From Pyrocephalus nanus (Eukaryota > Chordata > Aves > Passeriformes > Tyrannidae), in contig CM076259.1 of assembly GCA_038380795.1 (NCBI GenBank), positions 98,195,739 through 98,259,738 of the forward strand: DNA of 64,000 nt. The letters are read 5' to 3'. Below are positions 47,931 to 57,915 of the stretch, piece after piece. The translations under genes were made by a program, and so were the position numbers. Under the pieces are notes generated by a model. That model searched no databases. It was not told the origin of the DNA and was given only the letters and a program-made list of their open reading frames with translations. Every line of letters begins with the position of its first letter. The stretch's first letter is position 1.

Positions 47931-50900
47931 CATTTGAAGTTCATCTGTGAATTGGTGTCTAGCAATGCATGCAGGGGGAAATTTGCTCCCAAGAACTTCA
48001 ACTGAAGTGCACAAAAAAAACAATGTAAAGGTCTGAGTATTTCAGAAGTTATATATTTTGTCATGAAAATGAAACTTCAGTGGCACAAAAACTGATAAAT
48101 GTATTTGTTTGTTCTGTCATGGCTCTTACAATTTTGTCAAATCCTATTTGTAAAACCATTTAATGGTCAAATGAACTTATTTCGATTATACGAGAAGAGC
48201 AGAAGAGTGAGAGCTGAGCTGACATAATACATTCCCTTAAAATGACAAATAAAACTGCCTGACTGAAATTCTCAACTCACAGGTAGAAAAGGGAAAAAAA
48301 AAATAAAAAGAAGTTGTAAGGAGGGAATGATATCTGCAGCAGCACTTAAGACACGATGAACAATTTCCAGTGAGAAAATAGAGGACCGCTTCCTTTTCTA
48401 AGGAGAAACAAAATCAGGGTAATTTTCTTTGATGTTGATGGGAAATTACTGTAAGCTTTAAAAAACTGGGACCTAATAGGCTGCTATTCGACTGGAATCA
48501 CAATGGTTTGAATGTGAGGAGAGAGGTGTATGTGAGAAGAGGGGATAGGCAGAAGAGTTCTTGTTGACAAAGCCCAGACAAGGTTGCCCCCAGTGATGTA
48601 AAAAGGAAACAGGACAGCTGAGGTTCAAACCATTTACCAGCTGGATTTTACAGCTATTGTTTATAACACTTTGTAAAGATTATTTATTTAGTGTTAATTA
48701 AAAAATTCAGCTCCAAGGGGAAAAAAAAGCAGATGTAAAATTAATGTCTCTATAGAGACTGAAGTGGTCCATTTGGAATTTCAAAGGCAGGAAATTCATG
48801 AAAACTATCATACAGTGGAACTGTCAAGCATTCAGTAATATCAGCTACTTAAGGAAAAGGCTCAGTATCTCAGAGGAAGAGTCTGTCACTGATTGCTACA
48901 CGTATTTAATGCTAACTTATTCAACAATTCATGTCCATGCACTCAACAGGACTACCTAGTATGTGATGTGCTATTACTGAAAATGTTCCCTTTATTACCT
49001 CACTATATTGCTAAGTGCTATGGCTAAGTTGACAAGGTTAATATCTATGTGGGTGGGTTAATTTATAAAAGAACTACAAACAGGCAATAATAAATAGACT
49101 ATAATGCTAAATAGTTATTTTTATTAATAAACTGTCAATTTGATCCTATCTGACAACCGTGAATTACTGCTCGTTGATCAGTGAGGCCTACAGCTCTTCA
49201 GATGACAGAAGCAAAGCAGGACTGAATTCTACTACAGAGCTAAAGACCAGGGTGAAACCTTCTGTTGGTTTTGCTTTTTCCTCTATAATTAGCTAAAACA
49301 ACTCCATGGCTGTTTTTGCCATTCTTCTCTGACCAGCTCACCTTGTTTCCAAGTATTTCTCTTTCTAGCTTGCTTTTGATTGGGGATATCATTCTGCCCC
49401 CTATTATACACAGGGATGGGCCAAGAAAAAAATGTGATTTGCCCCACAATTGTTAATTCTGCTGTATCTCAAAACACAGCATGATCCAGAATATATAAGA
49501 AGCGCTGTTAGATTCAAGATGCTAATGGCACCTCTTGTCCTCAGTGCATGACTCTTACTTTGGAATGCTCCTACTTCTTGAAGGAAGGAGGAGCATCTAT
49601 CAGAACTAAGCCCACATTTTACTGATTCAATGGAAGCAGACCATGATCTCTAAATTTCTTTTAGTAAATCCTTTACATTACCTGTACCCTTCTTTACACT
49701 AATCTACCACCACTATGGGAACAGCATACCCTAAGTTTAACAACATCACCTCCTCTCACTTCAAACCATGACAAATGCATAGGCTTTTTTAACAGGACTG
49801 TCTACTTTGCAAGATTTAAAGAACAGGCTTTAGAGACAAACACAGAAAGAAAAAAATAAATGAGTAAATCATAACCCAAATAAAATCATCAGCCATACTT
49901 AAGCTCCTATCTGTCTGTTTCAGCTCCACTCTGCAGGAACTTTTATCTTGCCTCTTCTTGCTGTAGGTCCTGGGACCTTGAATTCAGACACATTCCTACC
50001 TCCCCAGGTGCTTCCTGTATCCTAGACTCAAATTTTCCTCCTAATTCAAGTGCCCCCTGACAATCTACCTGGCTCAGTCTTTCTGACTATTCAGCAGGAT
50101 TTCTCTAGCCCCAGTTTGCACATAGCCATCCAGGAACACATGATCTAAATATGAAAACTGATGGGACTGGTCAACTTACATTTTTAAAGTCTCTCTCATA
50201 CTCTCTTTAGTCAGCCCTACTGTCTGCCTCCACCCTGAGCAGATCATTCTCTTGGTCCACTAGAGATTACTAAAACACTCATATTAAATGTCACACAATG
50301 CATACATTTTGTCCAGCTTGTGATCTGGGTCCCTTGGCAACTATCTGTGGAGACCACACAAAGCTTTCAAATAACTCTATGAAGTTAAGAAGAGAAATCC
50401 AGCTCTACAGGACCACACTGGAGAACCATTTAATTCAGAAGATGATATGAGAGCAGTGAATATTTTGGAACAAAGTAAGAGACAAGGGAAAGAAGACAGA
50501 GGTATTTCCCTTGTATATTCTACTAACTCCCGGTCCTGCAAAATCTAGGACTTTCTGAGCCAATGGTTGCATCAGAATCCTAATGTTTAATAGGGCCTTG
50601 GTGGAGTTTTCTCCCATGAACTCGTCTCATTCCTGTGCCTGGAAATGCTAGAAAGACAAGCTCTCCTCCAGTCATTTACTTTAACTGAGGTTCCCATGAC
50701 ACAGAAGGCAGTGAAATGCATATGAAATTTCAGCACTTCAGAAGATAAGTACCTGAAAAACAGACAGCTGAGTCAGCTTCAGTCTGGATGAGAGCTCGTG
50801 GTGGTGCTAGACGGAAGAAAGCTTTTCAAGGCTAAACCACAAGCCTGGAATTAGATTTATACTGACTGTATGTTCCAGCCTGTGATCACAAACCACTGCA

Positions 50901-51924
50901 CATTCAAGATAGCTTTCTCAATTGCCAGATGTCCAGCCAACTGCACCCCAAAAACTTACCTAAATGAGCAGATGCATGATTTGCAGGGCTGTTTCAGGAA
51001 GTGGGCAGCATGAGCTGCTAGTTAAAGATCTAGCTGATCCAGCTAATGAAGATAATGTTGACTGTCCCAAACCTGGCACTCTGCAGATCCCAAGGCAGAC
51101 TCTCCTACATCCATAACAAGGAGTCAGAGTCTCTGCACCTATACAGCAAGATTCAGATTTGCAAACAAAAACACAGCATTGACAATATATGAGAGAGCCT
51201 GAAGAGAAGAGAGCGTGCAAATGCCCCTGAAAAAGTGAAGTCTATAAGGAATTCCATTCCAGGAAGGAGGATGCACCTTTCCCTCTGTATAGCTGCAAAA
51301 ACATTTGTGGCCATATAAGAAGCCTGTGGATTTAGCAGGTCATGAAAAAGTACTACCAATATATTCTATTTCTGATGAAATTTTTTTCCTAAGGCAAACA
51401 CCTTTTGGGAGCCATGGTGACACCTAGACACTCACAGATTTCTCAAGTCACCTTGTGGACACAAAGCCAGAGTCCCTGAAGAGCTTGCTCTCAGATTCTA
51501 ACAAGACAAAAATGAAGGAGTCAGGGCACAGAAGACTGGCCTGGAGTCAGAAAGGCCCAAAATCATAGAGAAGAAAAGCAACCCTGTTTCTCCTAAATTC
51601 CAGGCTAGTTCCCAATGTATGCAGTCCTAGGCCCTGCACAAAATTCAAGCCATATGAAGGACAAAGAATTGTAAAACCTGAGACTAATGAAGATAAACCA
51701 TGGACAACACTGGAAAGAGGAAAATAAAGTAGATGTACACGTCATAAACTCAACAGAGCCAAGAAAATCACAGAGAGTCATTTCTATTAGCACAAATAGA
51801 TTAAATTGATGTATATTTGTATGAGCCTTCTCCAGGAACAATTGCTTGAGCACATGCTGTGATGCAAGCCAAATGGAAAGGGAAATTGTGCAACAAAAGC
51901 CTCTTGAAAAAAATAAATAAACCT

Positions 51925-51936
51925 ACACACACACAC
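51925..51936. repeat. Short (AC)n run
   Basis: Six AC units. Confidence 0.8.
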
Positions 51937-54174
51937 AAAGGAATACTCTGGAGATGTCTCCTGGAAATCACTCTTGAACTCTACTTTCCAGGATAAGTTT
52001 CTTAGTTCTGAAGTCAAAATTTTTAAAAAACTATGCTGGGAAAAAAACAAACAAAGAACTCACCAGTAATATTTGATATTATGGGTAGTTGTAACTTTAT
52101 TTTCAGTCCTTTCACACTCCTACTAGATGGGTGCATTGTCCTACTAGCATTTATTCAACATCAAAATTGCTTAAAATGTCATTTAGCTGCATATCAGAAA
52201 CTGCATGGAGTGCTCACCACATCTTTCAGCTTAGCTTTCAAATATGTGCAGAAGGAACCACTTGGTTGTGTATATGGAAATTAAAATCCTAACATATAGT
52301 AGGAGATTGTGTGATACACTCAGCCATAGAGAAGCAGTCTTTGCAGCACAATTCAAGCAATTGCAGGAGCCAGCTCTCTCCTCAGAGCACCAAGACAGAG
52401 CAGTTATAAACACTGTGGGTTGGTGCTGTTTACATCTGTGTCTCCTGAGACCACCACCCTTTGCAAGGTTTGCTATTGGTGCTGCTGGAGGAAGGAGGAA
52501 GACAGAAGATGAAAATACCAGATTAACTCTTTGTTCTGGTGGGTTATCATCAAGGTAATGCCATTGGCTTCTCCATTATGAGATATTGCAGACCTAAGAT
52601 AAACCTTTTAGGATTGTATTGGGAACACCAAACTTCTATCCTAAAGAATAAAATTGCTGATGAAGATAGTTACAAAAGGGCTGACCCTGCATTCCTCTAA
52701 GCTCTTCTTTGGAGGGTGGGAATGCAAGAAAGGATCCCAAGTATAAGCAATTATTTTCCAGTGATGGAAACTTTAAGCCTAATCTAAAAAAAGTACAGAG
52801 AGAATCTGGTTCAGAACAAATTACTGTACTGCATTCCCCCCTCCCCCCCAAATATGAATTACTGCAGTGCACTCATGGATGTTGTTTTATTCTCTTATTA
52901 TATAGAAACATAAACGTTCAGGAAAAATGGGAGGCAGATCCTCATTTGAGAGAAAGCATGCTATTTCCCAAAAAACTGTAAACGCATCTCAAGAGTAATT
53001 TGTCTTAATGCAAATCTAAGCCATGGCTATTTTTGATGCAATAACTGAACTAATAACTTATATAATGAAATAGAAACATTTGTCAGGAGTTGCAAACCAA
53101 TTGTTGAAAGGCTTGTGTTTGTTATGGGATGTTAAATATAAATTTACACAAGTGCAGAAGGCTTTGCTATTATGAGCCCTTTACAGAAATAGTTAATTAT
53201 TGTTCAATTCCAGCTTCATTCATGGCAATTAGCAAAGCTCATCTTAGTAAAGTGTCTTTAACAGCCAATATTTGTCATCTGGAGAATGGAACAAATCTCA
53301 GAAACCCAGTTATAAATAGGGGAGTGATTTAACGTTTATTAATAATACAAAGAACAAACCTGTTTTCTGTCTCTTCAAGGAATCATAGTAATTTGCAGAT
53401 TGCAGTGCAAAAGAGATGGAGCACAATGATTAATCTCTGAGCTACAGAATAACTACTCTACATATAACAGATGTCTGCTGTGACAAGGGGCACATTACCT
53501 TCATGTTTATATTAAGAAAGAAGAGAGATTCAACTGTTTTATATGAGAGAGTTGTGGGAAAGATCTCAAAAAGCCCCCTATGAGAAGGTGGGGAATTATA
53601 AATATTCGCAAGTGTTTATTCAGGTGCCACTACAGTACACTGGTGAAACATGGCCTGAATGTAAAGGGGAGTGAGGGGGAAAACATCTGATCTAAATGTT
53701 ACTGGATTCATTTCACTGATACAGATACCGACTCAGTTCATCTTACTTGTTGACACGAGACCTGAGCCAAAACTTGCATGATCATTAGCATCAGCTGCAC
53801 AACTGACAGGGCATTTTTCAAGGTAAAATCTTGCTGGAGAAATACTACTATTAAAGGCAATTACTTCTGAAGAGTTAGAAACACAGGAAGCAGCTTATCT
53901 TCATAAAGGTGGGTCTATCCCAGCCTATTTGGAGACATGGCCTCTGCTTTGCTTGTGTTAAACTTCAGTTTTGGCAGCAGCTGATGCTTTTGCTCTTCCT
54001 CCACCACCACCACCAGGTTCTTAAAGGAACATGAGAAGTCTATCTGCCTTTGCCAGGATGGCAAGAGGAAGGTGAGTAGTACCACTGCCTTTGAACAAGC
54101 AAGTGGAGGAATTTAGTGATTTTGGTTGGAGTTCTCTTCAGTTTCTGATGGAAGAATGCAAGTATTGCAGCTCT

Positions 54175-54356
54175 AAAAAAAAAAAAAAAAAAGTAAAACA
54201 AACAAACAAACAAACAAAAAAACCCACCATCAAAAACCACCAAACCAAAACAAAACGGCAAAAAAAGCCAAAATCAAAACTAAATATAACAAAAACAAAA
54301 CAAAACAAAAAACCACAACCAACCAACCAACCAACCAACCAAAAAAAAAAAAAACA
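54175..54356. repeat. A/C-rich low-complexity tract, 182 bp
   Basis: An 18-nt A run, then CAAA units, irregular A/C-rich sequence, CAAAA units, (CCAA)n at about 54318-54341 and a terminal A run. It lies about 230 bp left of the second CR1 copy. Open frames across it on both strands are low-complexity artefacts. Confidence 0.92.
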
Positions 54357-54601
54357 ACTAGCAAAGCAGACAACAGACATAAAGGATTCAACTACTCACC
54401 TACACAGTCATATGTATGTGACCCCATGTCAGTTTGGGGCTTCAGATCCCACCACGCTCAAATCACCTTATCTAAAAGTGGAACTCTAACAGATCTCCTG
54501 AACAGCTGTCTAATTTCTCTTGAACACACTTTACCCACAGGGGAACATCATTTACAAGCTGAATATACCTGAATTTTGTCTTTATTAGTAGGAGACTTCC
54601 T

Positions 54602-54991
54602 GAGTTAATTCAGCCCTCAGACTATTATCCACTGGTGGTAGTCCAGGCTGGCAGTGAGGACATTAATCGAAGAAGTGCCAGGATAATTAAAAAATATTTT
54701 AAAGCACTGGGTCGGTCAGTTCAGGGGACAGGAACACAGGTGATATTTGCCTCAGTTCCTGTACTATCTGGGATGGATGAGGAGTTAAATAAAGAGAGGA
54801 GTAAAAAAGCCCAACTCATCAACAGATGGCTAAACGATTGGTGCCACCGTCAAAATTTTGGTTTCTTTGACCATGGGGCAAACTCCATGGTACCTAGTCT
54901 CTTAAAATCAGATGGGATTCATCTTTCTAGGAAGAGGAAGAGGACTGTAGCCCATAAGTTAGCAAGGCTGATCAGGAGGGCTTTAAACTAG
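54602..54991 (+). pseudogene. CR1 ORF1, C-terminal SGNH-esterase-like part
   Basis: About 129 codons open to the TAG at 54989-54991, without an in-frame ATG at the left because the start is lost to 5' truncation. CR1 ORF1 proteins carry a C-terminal SGNH/GDSL-type hydrolase domain and are thought to bind RNA or lipid during retrotransposition. Visible here are a V-V-V-Q-A-G-S-E-D block (about 54635-54661), matching the family's G-x-N-D block III region, and S-D-G-I-H-L-S (about 54909-54929), the D-x-x-H block V with the catalytic Asp and His. The block I nucleophile region is missing. The family Asn of block III reads as Glu here, which would weaken catalysis if it is not an alignment shift. 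The stop is followed only two bases later by the ORF2 frame. Confidence 0.82.
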
Positions 54992-54993
54992 GT

Positions 54994-57836
54994 TTGAAGG
55001 GGGAAGGGGTTGAAACCGGGCTCTCCAGTGATCAGCCTAAGGATGGAAAGCCTGAGTTAAGAATGAAATCAGCAGCCCATCTGAAGTGCATGTACACTAA
55101 TGCACACAGTACAGGCAACAAACAAGAGGAGCTGGAAGCCATTGTGCAGCAGGAAGGCTATGATGTAGTCCCCATCACAGAAACGTGATGGGATGACTCG
55201 CATGACTGGAGTGCTGCTATGGAAGGCTACAAGCTCTTCAGAAACAACAGGCAGGGTAGGAGAGGTGGAGGGGTGGCTTTATATGTTAGAGAGTCTCTTG
55301 ACTCTGTTGAACTTGAGGTCAGCAACGATAAGGTTGAGTGCCTGTGGACCAGAATCAGGGGGAAGACCAACAAGGCCGACATCATCATGGGTGTCTGTTA
55401 CAGACCGCCCTACCAGGACGACAAAGGGGATGAATTATTCTACAAGAAGCTGGCAGATGTCTCGAAATCGTCAGCCCTTGTCCTTGTGGGTGACCTTAAC
55501 CTCTGGATATCTGCTGGGAGCTCAATACTGCAGAGAAGAGGCAGTCTAGGAATTTCCTGGAGTGTATAGAGGACAATTTCCTTCATCAACTGGTAAATGA
55601 ACCTACCAGGGGTAAGGCCCCGCTAGACCTGCTGTTTACAAACAGAGAGGGGCTGGTGGGAGATGTAGTGGTTGAAGGCTGCCTGGGAAATAGTGACCAT
55701 GAAATAATAGAATTTTTAATACTCAGAGATTCAAGGAGAGCCAACAATAAAACCTCTACGCTGGACTTCCAGAGGGCAGATTTTGACCTATTCAGAAGTC
55801 TAGTCCAGAGCATACCCTGGGAAACAACCCTTGAAAACAAGGGGGTCCAGGAGGGATGGATGTGCTTCAAGCAGGAAGTTTTGAGTGCACAGGAACAGGC
55901 CGTACCGGTGTGCCGAAAGGCAAGTCGGTGGGGAAGACAAACAGCTTGGTTAAACAGGGAGATTGTGAAGGAAATCAGGGATAAAAAGAGAGTTTACCGA
56001 CTATGGAAGAAAGGGCTGGCTACTTAAGAAGAATTTAGGAAGACAGCTAGATCATGCAGAAGGAAAATCAGGGATACAAAAGTGCAATTTGAAGTTAATT
56101 TGGCCACTTCTGTTAGGGATAACAAAAAGTCCTTCTATAAACACATTAGTAACAAAAGGAGGGGCAAAGAAAACCTCCATTCTTTGATGGACTTGGAGGG
56201 AAGCATAGTTAATACAGATGAAGAGAAGGCTGAGGTACTTAACACCTACTTTGCCTCAGTTTTTACCAGTAAGACAGGTGGCCCTCAAGGCAACCGGCCT
56301 CTGGAGCTGGTAGACAGAGATAGGAAGCCAAATAGCCCTCTTGTATTCCAGGAGGAAATAGTTAGTGACTTACTGAGTCATCTGGATCCTCACAAGTCTA
56401 TGGGACCAGATGGGATCCATCCTAGGGTAATGAGGGAGCTGGCAGAACAGCCTGCCAAGCCACTCTCCATCATCTTCCAACAGTCCTGGCTCACTGGGGA
56501 GGTCCCATGTGATTGGAAGTTGGCAAATATCACCCCAATCCATAAAAAAGGCTGCAAGGCTGACCCTGGTAACTACAGGCCTGTCAGCCTGACCTCGGTG
56601 CCTGGCAGAGTTATGGAACAGATCATCCTGTGTGCAATCACACAGCAGCTACAGGATGGACAAGGGATCAGATCCAGCCAGCACGGGTTTAGGAGGGGCA
56701 GATCCTGTTTGACCAACCTGATCTGCTTTTACCGTCAGGTGACCTGCCTGGTGGATGAGGGGAAGGCTGTGGATGTGTCTATCTGGACTTCAGCAAAGCC
56801 TTTGATACTGTCTCCCATAATATACTCCTGGAAAAGCTGCAGCCCACAGCTTGGACAGGGGCACTCTGTGCTGGGTCAGGAACTGGCTGGAGGGCCGGGC
56901 CCAGAGAGTGCTGGTGAACGGGGCTGCATCCAGCTGGGGGCTGGTCACCAGTGGTGTCCCCCAGGGATCAGTGCTGGGCCCAGTCCTGTTTAACATCTTT
57001 ATCAATGATTTAGATGAGGGGATTGAGACCATCATCAGCAAATTTGCAGATGACACCAAGTTGGGAGGGAGTGTCGACATGCTGGAAGGCAGGAGGGCTC
57101 TGCAGAGGGATCTGGAGAGATGGGCTGACTCCAGTGGAATGAAGTTCAACAAGGCCAAGTGCTGGGTCCTGCACTTTGGCCACAACAACCCCTGCAGCGC
57201 TACAGGCTGGGCACAGAGTGGCTGGAGAGCAGCCAGGCAGAAAGGGACCTGGGAGTTTGGATTCACATGAAGCTCAACGTGAGCCAGCAGTGTGCCCAGG
57301 TGGCCAAGAAGGCCAATGGCATCCTGGCCTGCATCAGGAACAGTGTGGCCAGCAGGAGCAGGGAAGTGATCCTTCCCCTGTACTCAGCACTGGTGAAGCC
57401 ACACCTTGAGTATTGGGTTCAGCTCTGGGCCCCTCAGTTCAGGAAGGATATTGAGGTGCTGGAACAGGTCCAGAGAAGAGCAGCGAGGTTGGTGAAGGGA
57501 CTTGAGCACAAATCCTATGAGGAGAGGCTGAGGGAGGTGGGGTTGTTTAGCCTGGAGAAGAGGAGGCTCAGGGGTGACCTCATCACTCTCTTCAACTACC
57601 TGAAGGGAGGTTGTAGCCAGGTGGGGGTCGATCTCTTCTCCCAGGCAACCAGCAATAGGACAAGGGGACATGGGCTCAAGCTCTGCCAGGGGAGGTTTAG
57701 GTTAGATGTTAGGAACAAATTCTTTACAGAGAGGGTAATCAGGCATTGGAATGGCCTGCCCAGAGAGGTGGTGGATTCACCATCCCTGGAGGTTTTTAAA
57801 CAGAGATTGGACATGGCCTTTGGTGCCATGATATAG
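54994..57836 (+). pseudogene. CR1 ORF2: APE endonuclease and reverse transcriptase, broken
   Basis: Nearly complete ORF2 of about 940 codons, starting two bases after the ORF1 stop; no ATG is seen at the frame's beginning. The endonuclease part shows Y-T-N-A-H-S (55093-55110), I-T-E-T (55174-55185), G-D-L-N (55489-55500) and S-D-H (55692-55700), the catalytic blocks of APE-type LINE endonucleases. The RT part shows N-Y-R-P (about 56570), Q-H-G-F-R-R-G (about 56680), Y-L-D-F-S-K-A-F (56780-56803), G-V-P-Q-G-S (about 56953) and an intact F-A-D-D (57043-57054). Lesions: TGA at 55186-55188, a frameshift at about 55501-55506, TAA at 56025-56027, and frameshifts at about 56774-56780, 56845-56853 and 57186-57194. 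It ends at a TAG at 57834-57836. It cannot yield a full protein, but the catalytic residues themselves survive. Confidence 0.93.
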
Positions 57837-57897
57837 TAATTGGAGTTGGATCAGGGGTTGGACTCGATGATCTTGGAGGTCTTTTCCAACCCAATCT
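57837..57897 (+). other. CR1 3' UTR with conserved hairpin (copy 2)
   Basis: GGGTTGGA (57855-57862) and TCCAACCC (57885-57892) are exact reverse complements around a 22-nt loop, directly before the terminal octamers. This is the structural hallmark of the CR1 3' end, which the element's reverse transcriptase is believed to recognise in its RNA. Confidence 0.88.
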
Positions 57898-57913
57898 ATT
57901 CTATGATTCTATG
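57898..57913 (+). repeat. CR1 terminal octamers (copy 2)
   Basis: Two exact ATTCTATG units followed by ATTTATG-like sequence. They mark the 3' end of the element. Confidence 0.92.
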
Positions 57914-57915
57914 AT

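Larger units (their letters stand above)
38432..54174. other. Gene-free unique DNA
   Basis: Almost 16 kb with no supportable gene. Contains two strong inverted repeats (39155-39203 and 40307-40330), a CAAA tract (41251-41302), a tandem 18-bp duplication (47895-47930) and a short CA repeat. Two AT-rich, repeat-free, TAAT-motif-containing patches (46780-46945 and 52980-53345) look like possible conserved noncoding elements and are treated as hypotheses in the findings. Confidence 0.5.
54590..57915 (+). mobile_element. CR1: CR1 LINE, long relatively young copy
   Basis: A 3.3-kb CR1 retrotransposon copy in sense orientation. In order it holds the C-terminal part of ORF1 (54602-54991), ORF2 with endonuclease and reverse transcriptase (54994-57836), a short 3' UTR with an 8-bp hairpin, and two exact ATTCTATG octamers at 57898-57913. 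It lacks the 5' UTR and the first part of ORF1, so it is 5'-truncated relative to a full element of about 4.5 kb. The left edge is approximate: recognisable ORF1 homology begins by about 54602. Only a few stops and frameshifts interrupt ORF2, so it is younger than the copy at 2955. The tail GACTCGATGATCTTGGAGGT followed by CTTTTCCAACC is of a type common in neoavian CR1 subfamilies (recollection, not a search). Both CR1 copies point the same way and overlap homologously over about 1.7 kb. Confidence 0.95.

Noticed and set aside
54040..54489. Frames of 132 (plus) and 80 (minus) codons at the A/C tract
   Set aside because: Low-complexity artefacts. The minus-strand version looks like a hydrophobic membrane segment only because the complement is T/G-rich.
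56790..57266. Minus-strand frame of 158 codons inside the CR1 copy
   Set aside because: Antisense shadow of the CR1 reverse-transcriptase coding sequence. The same holds for the minus-strand frames at 3589-3975 and 57384-57671.
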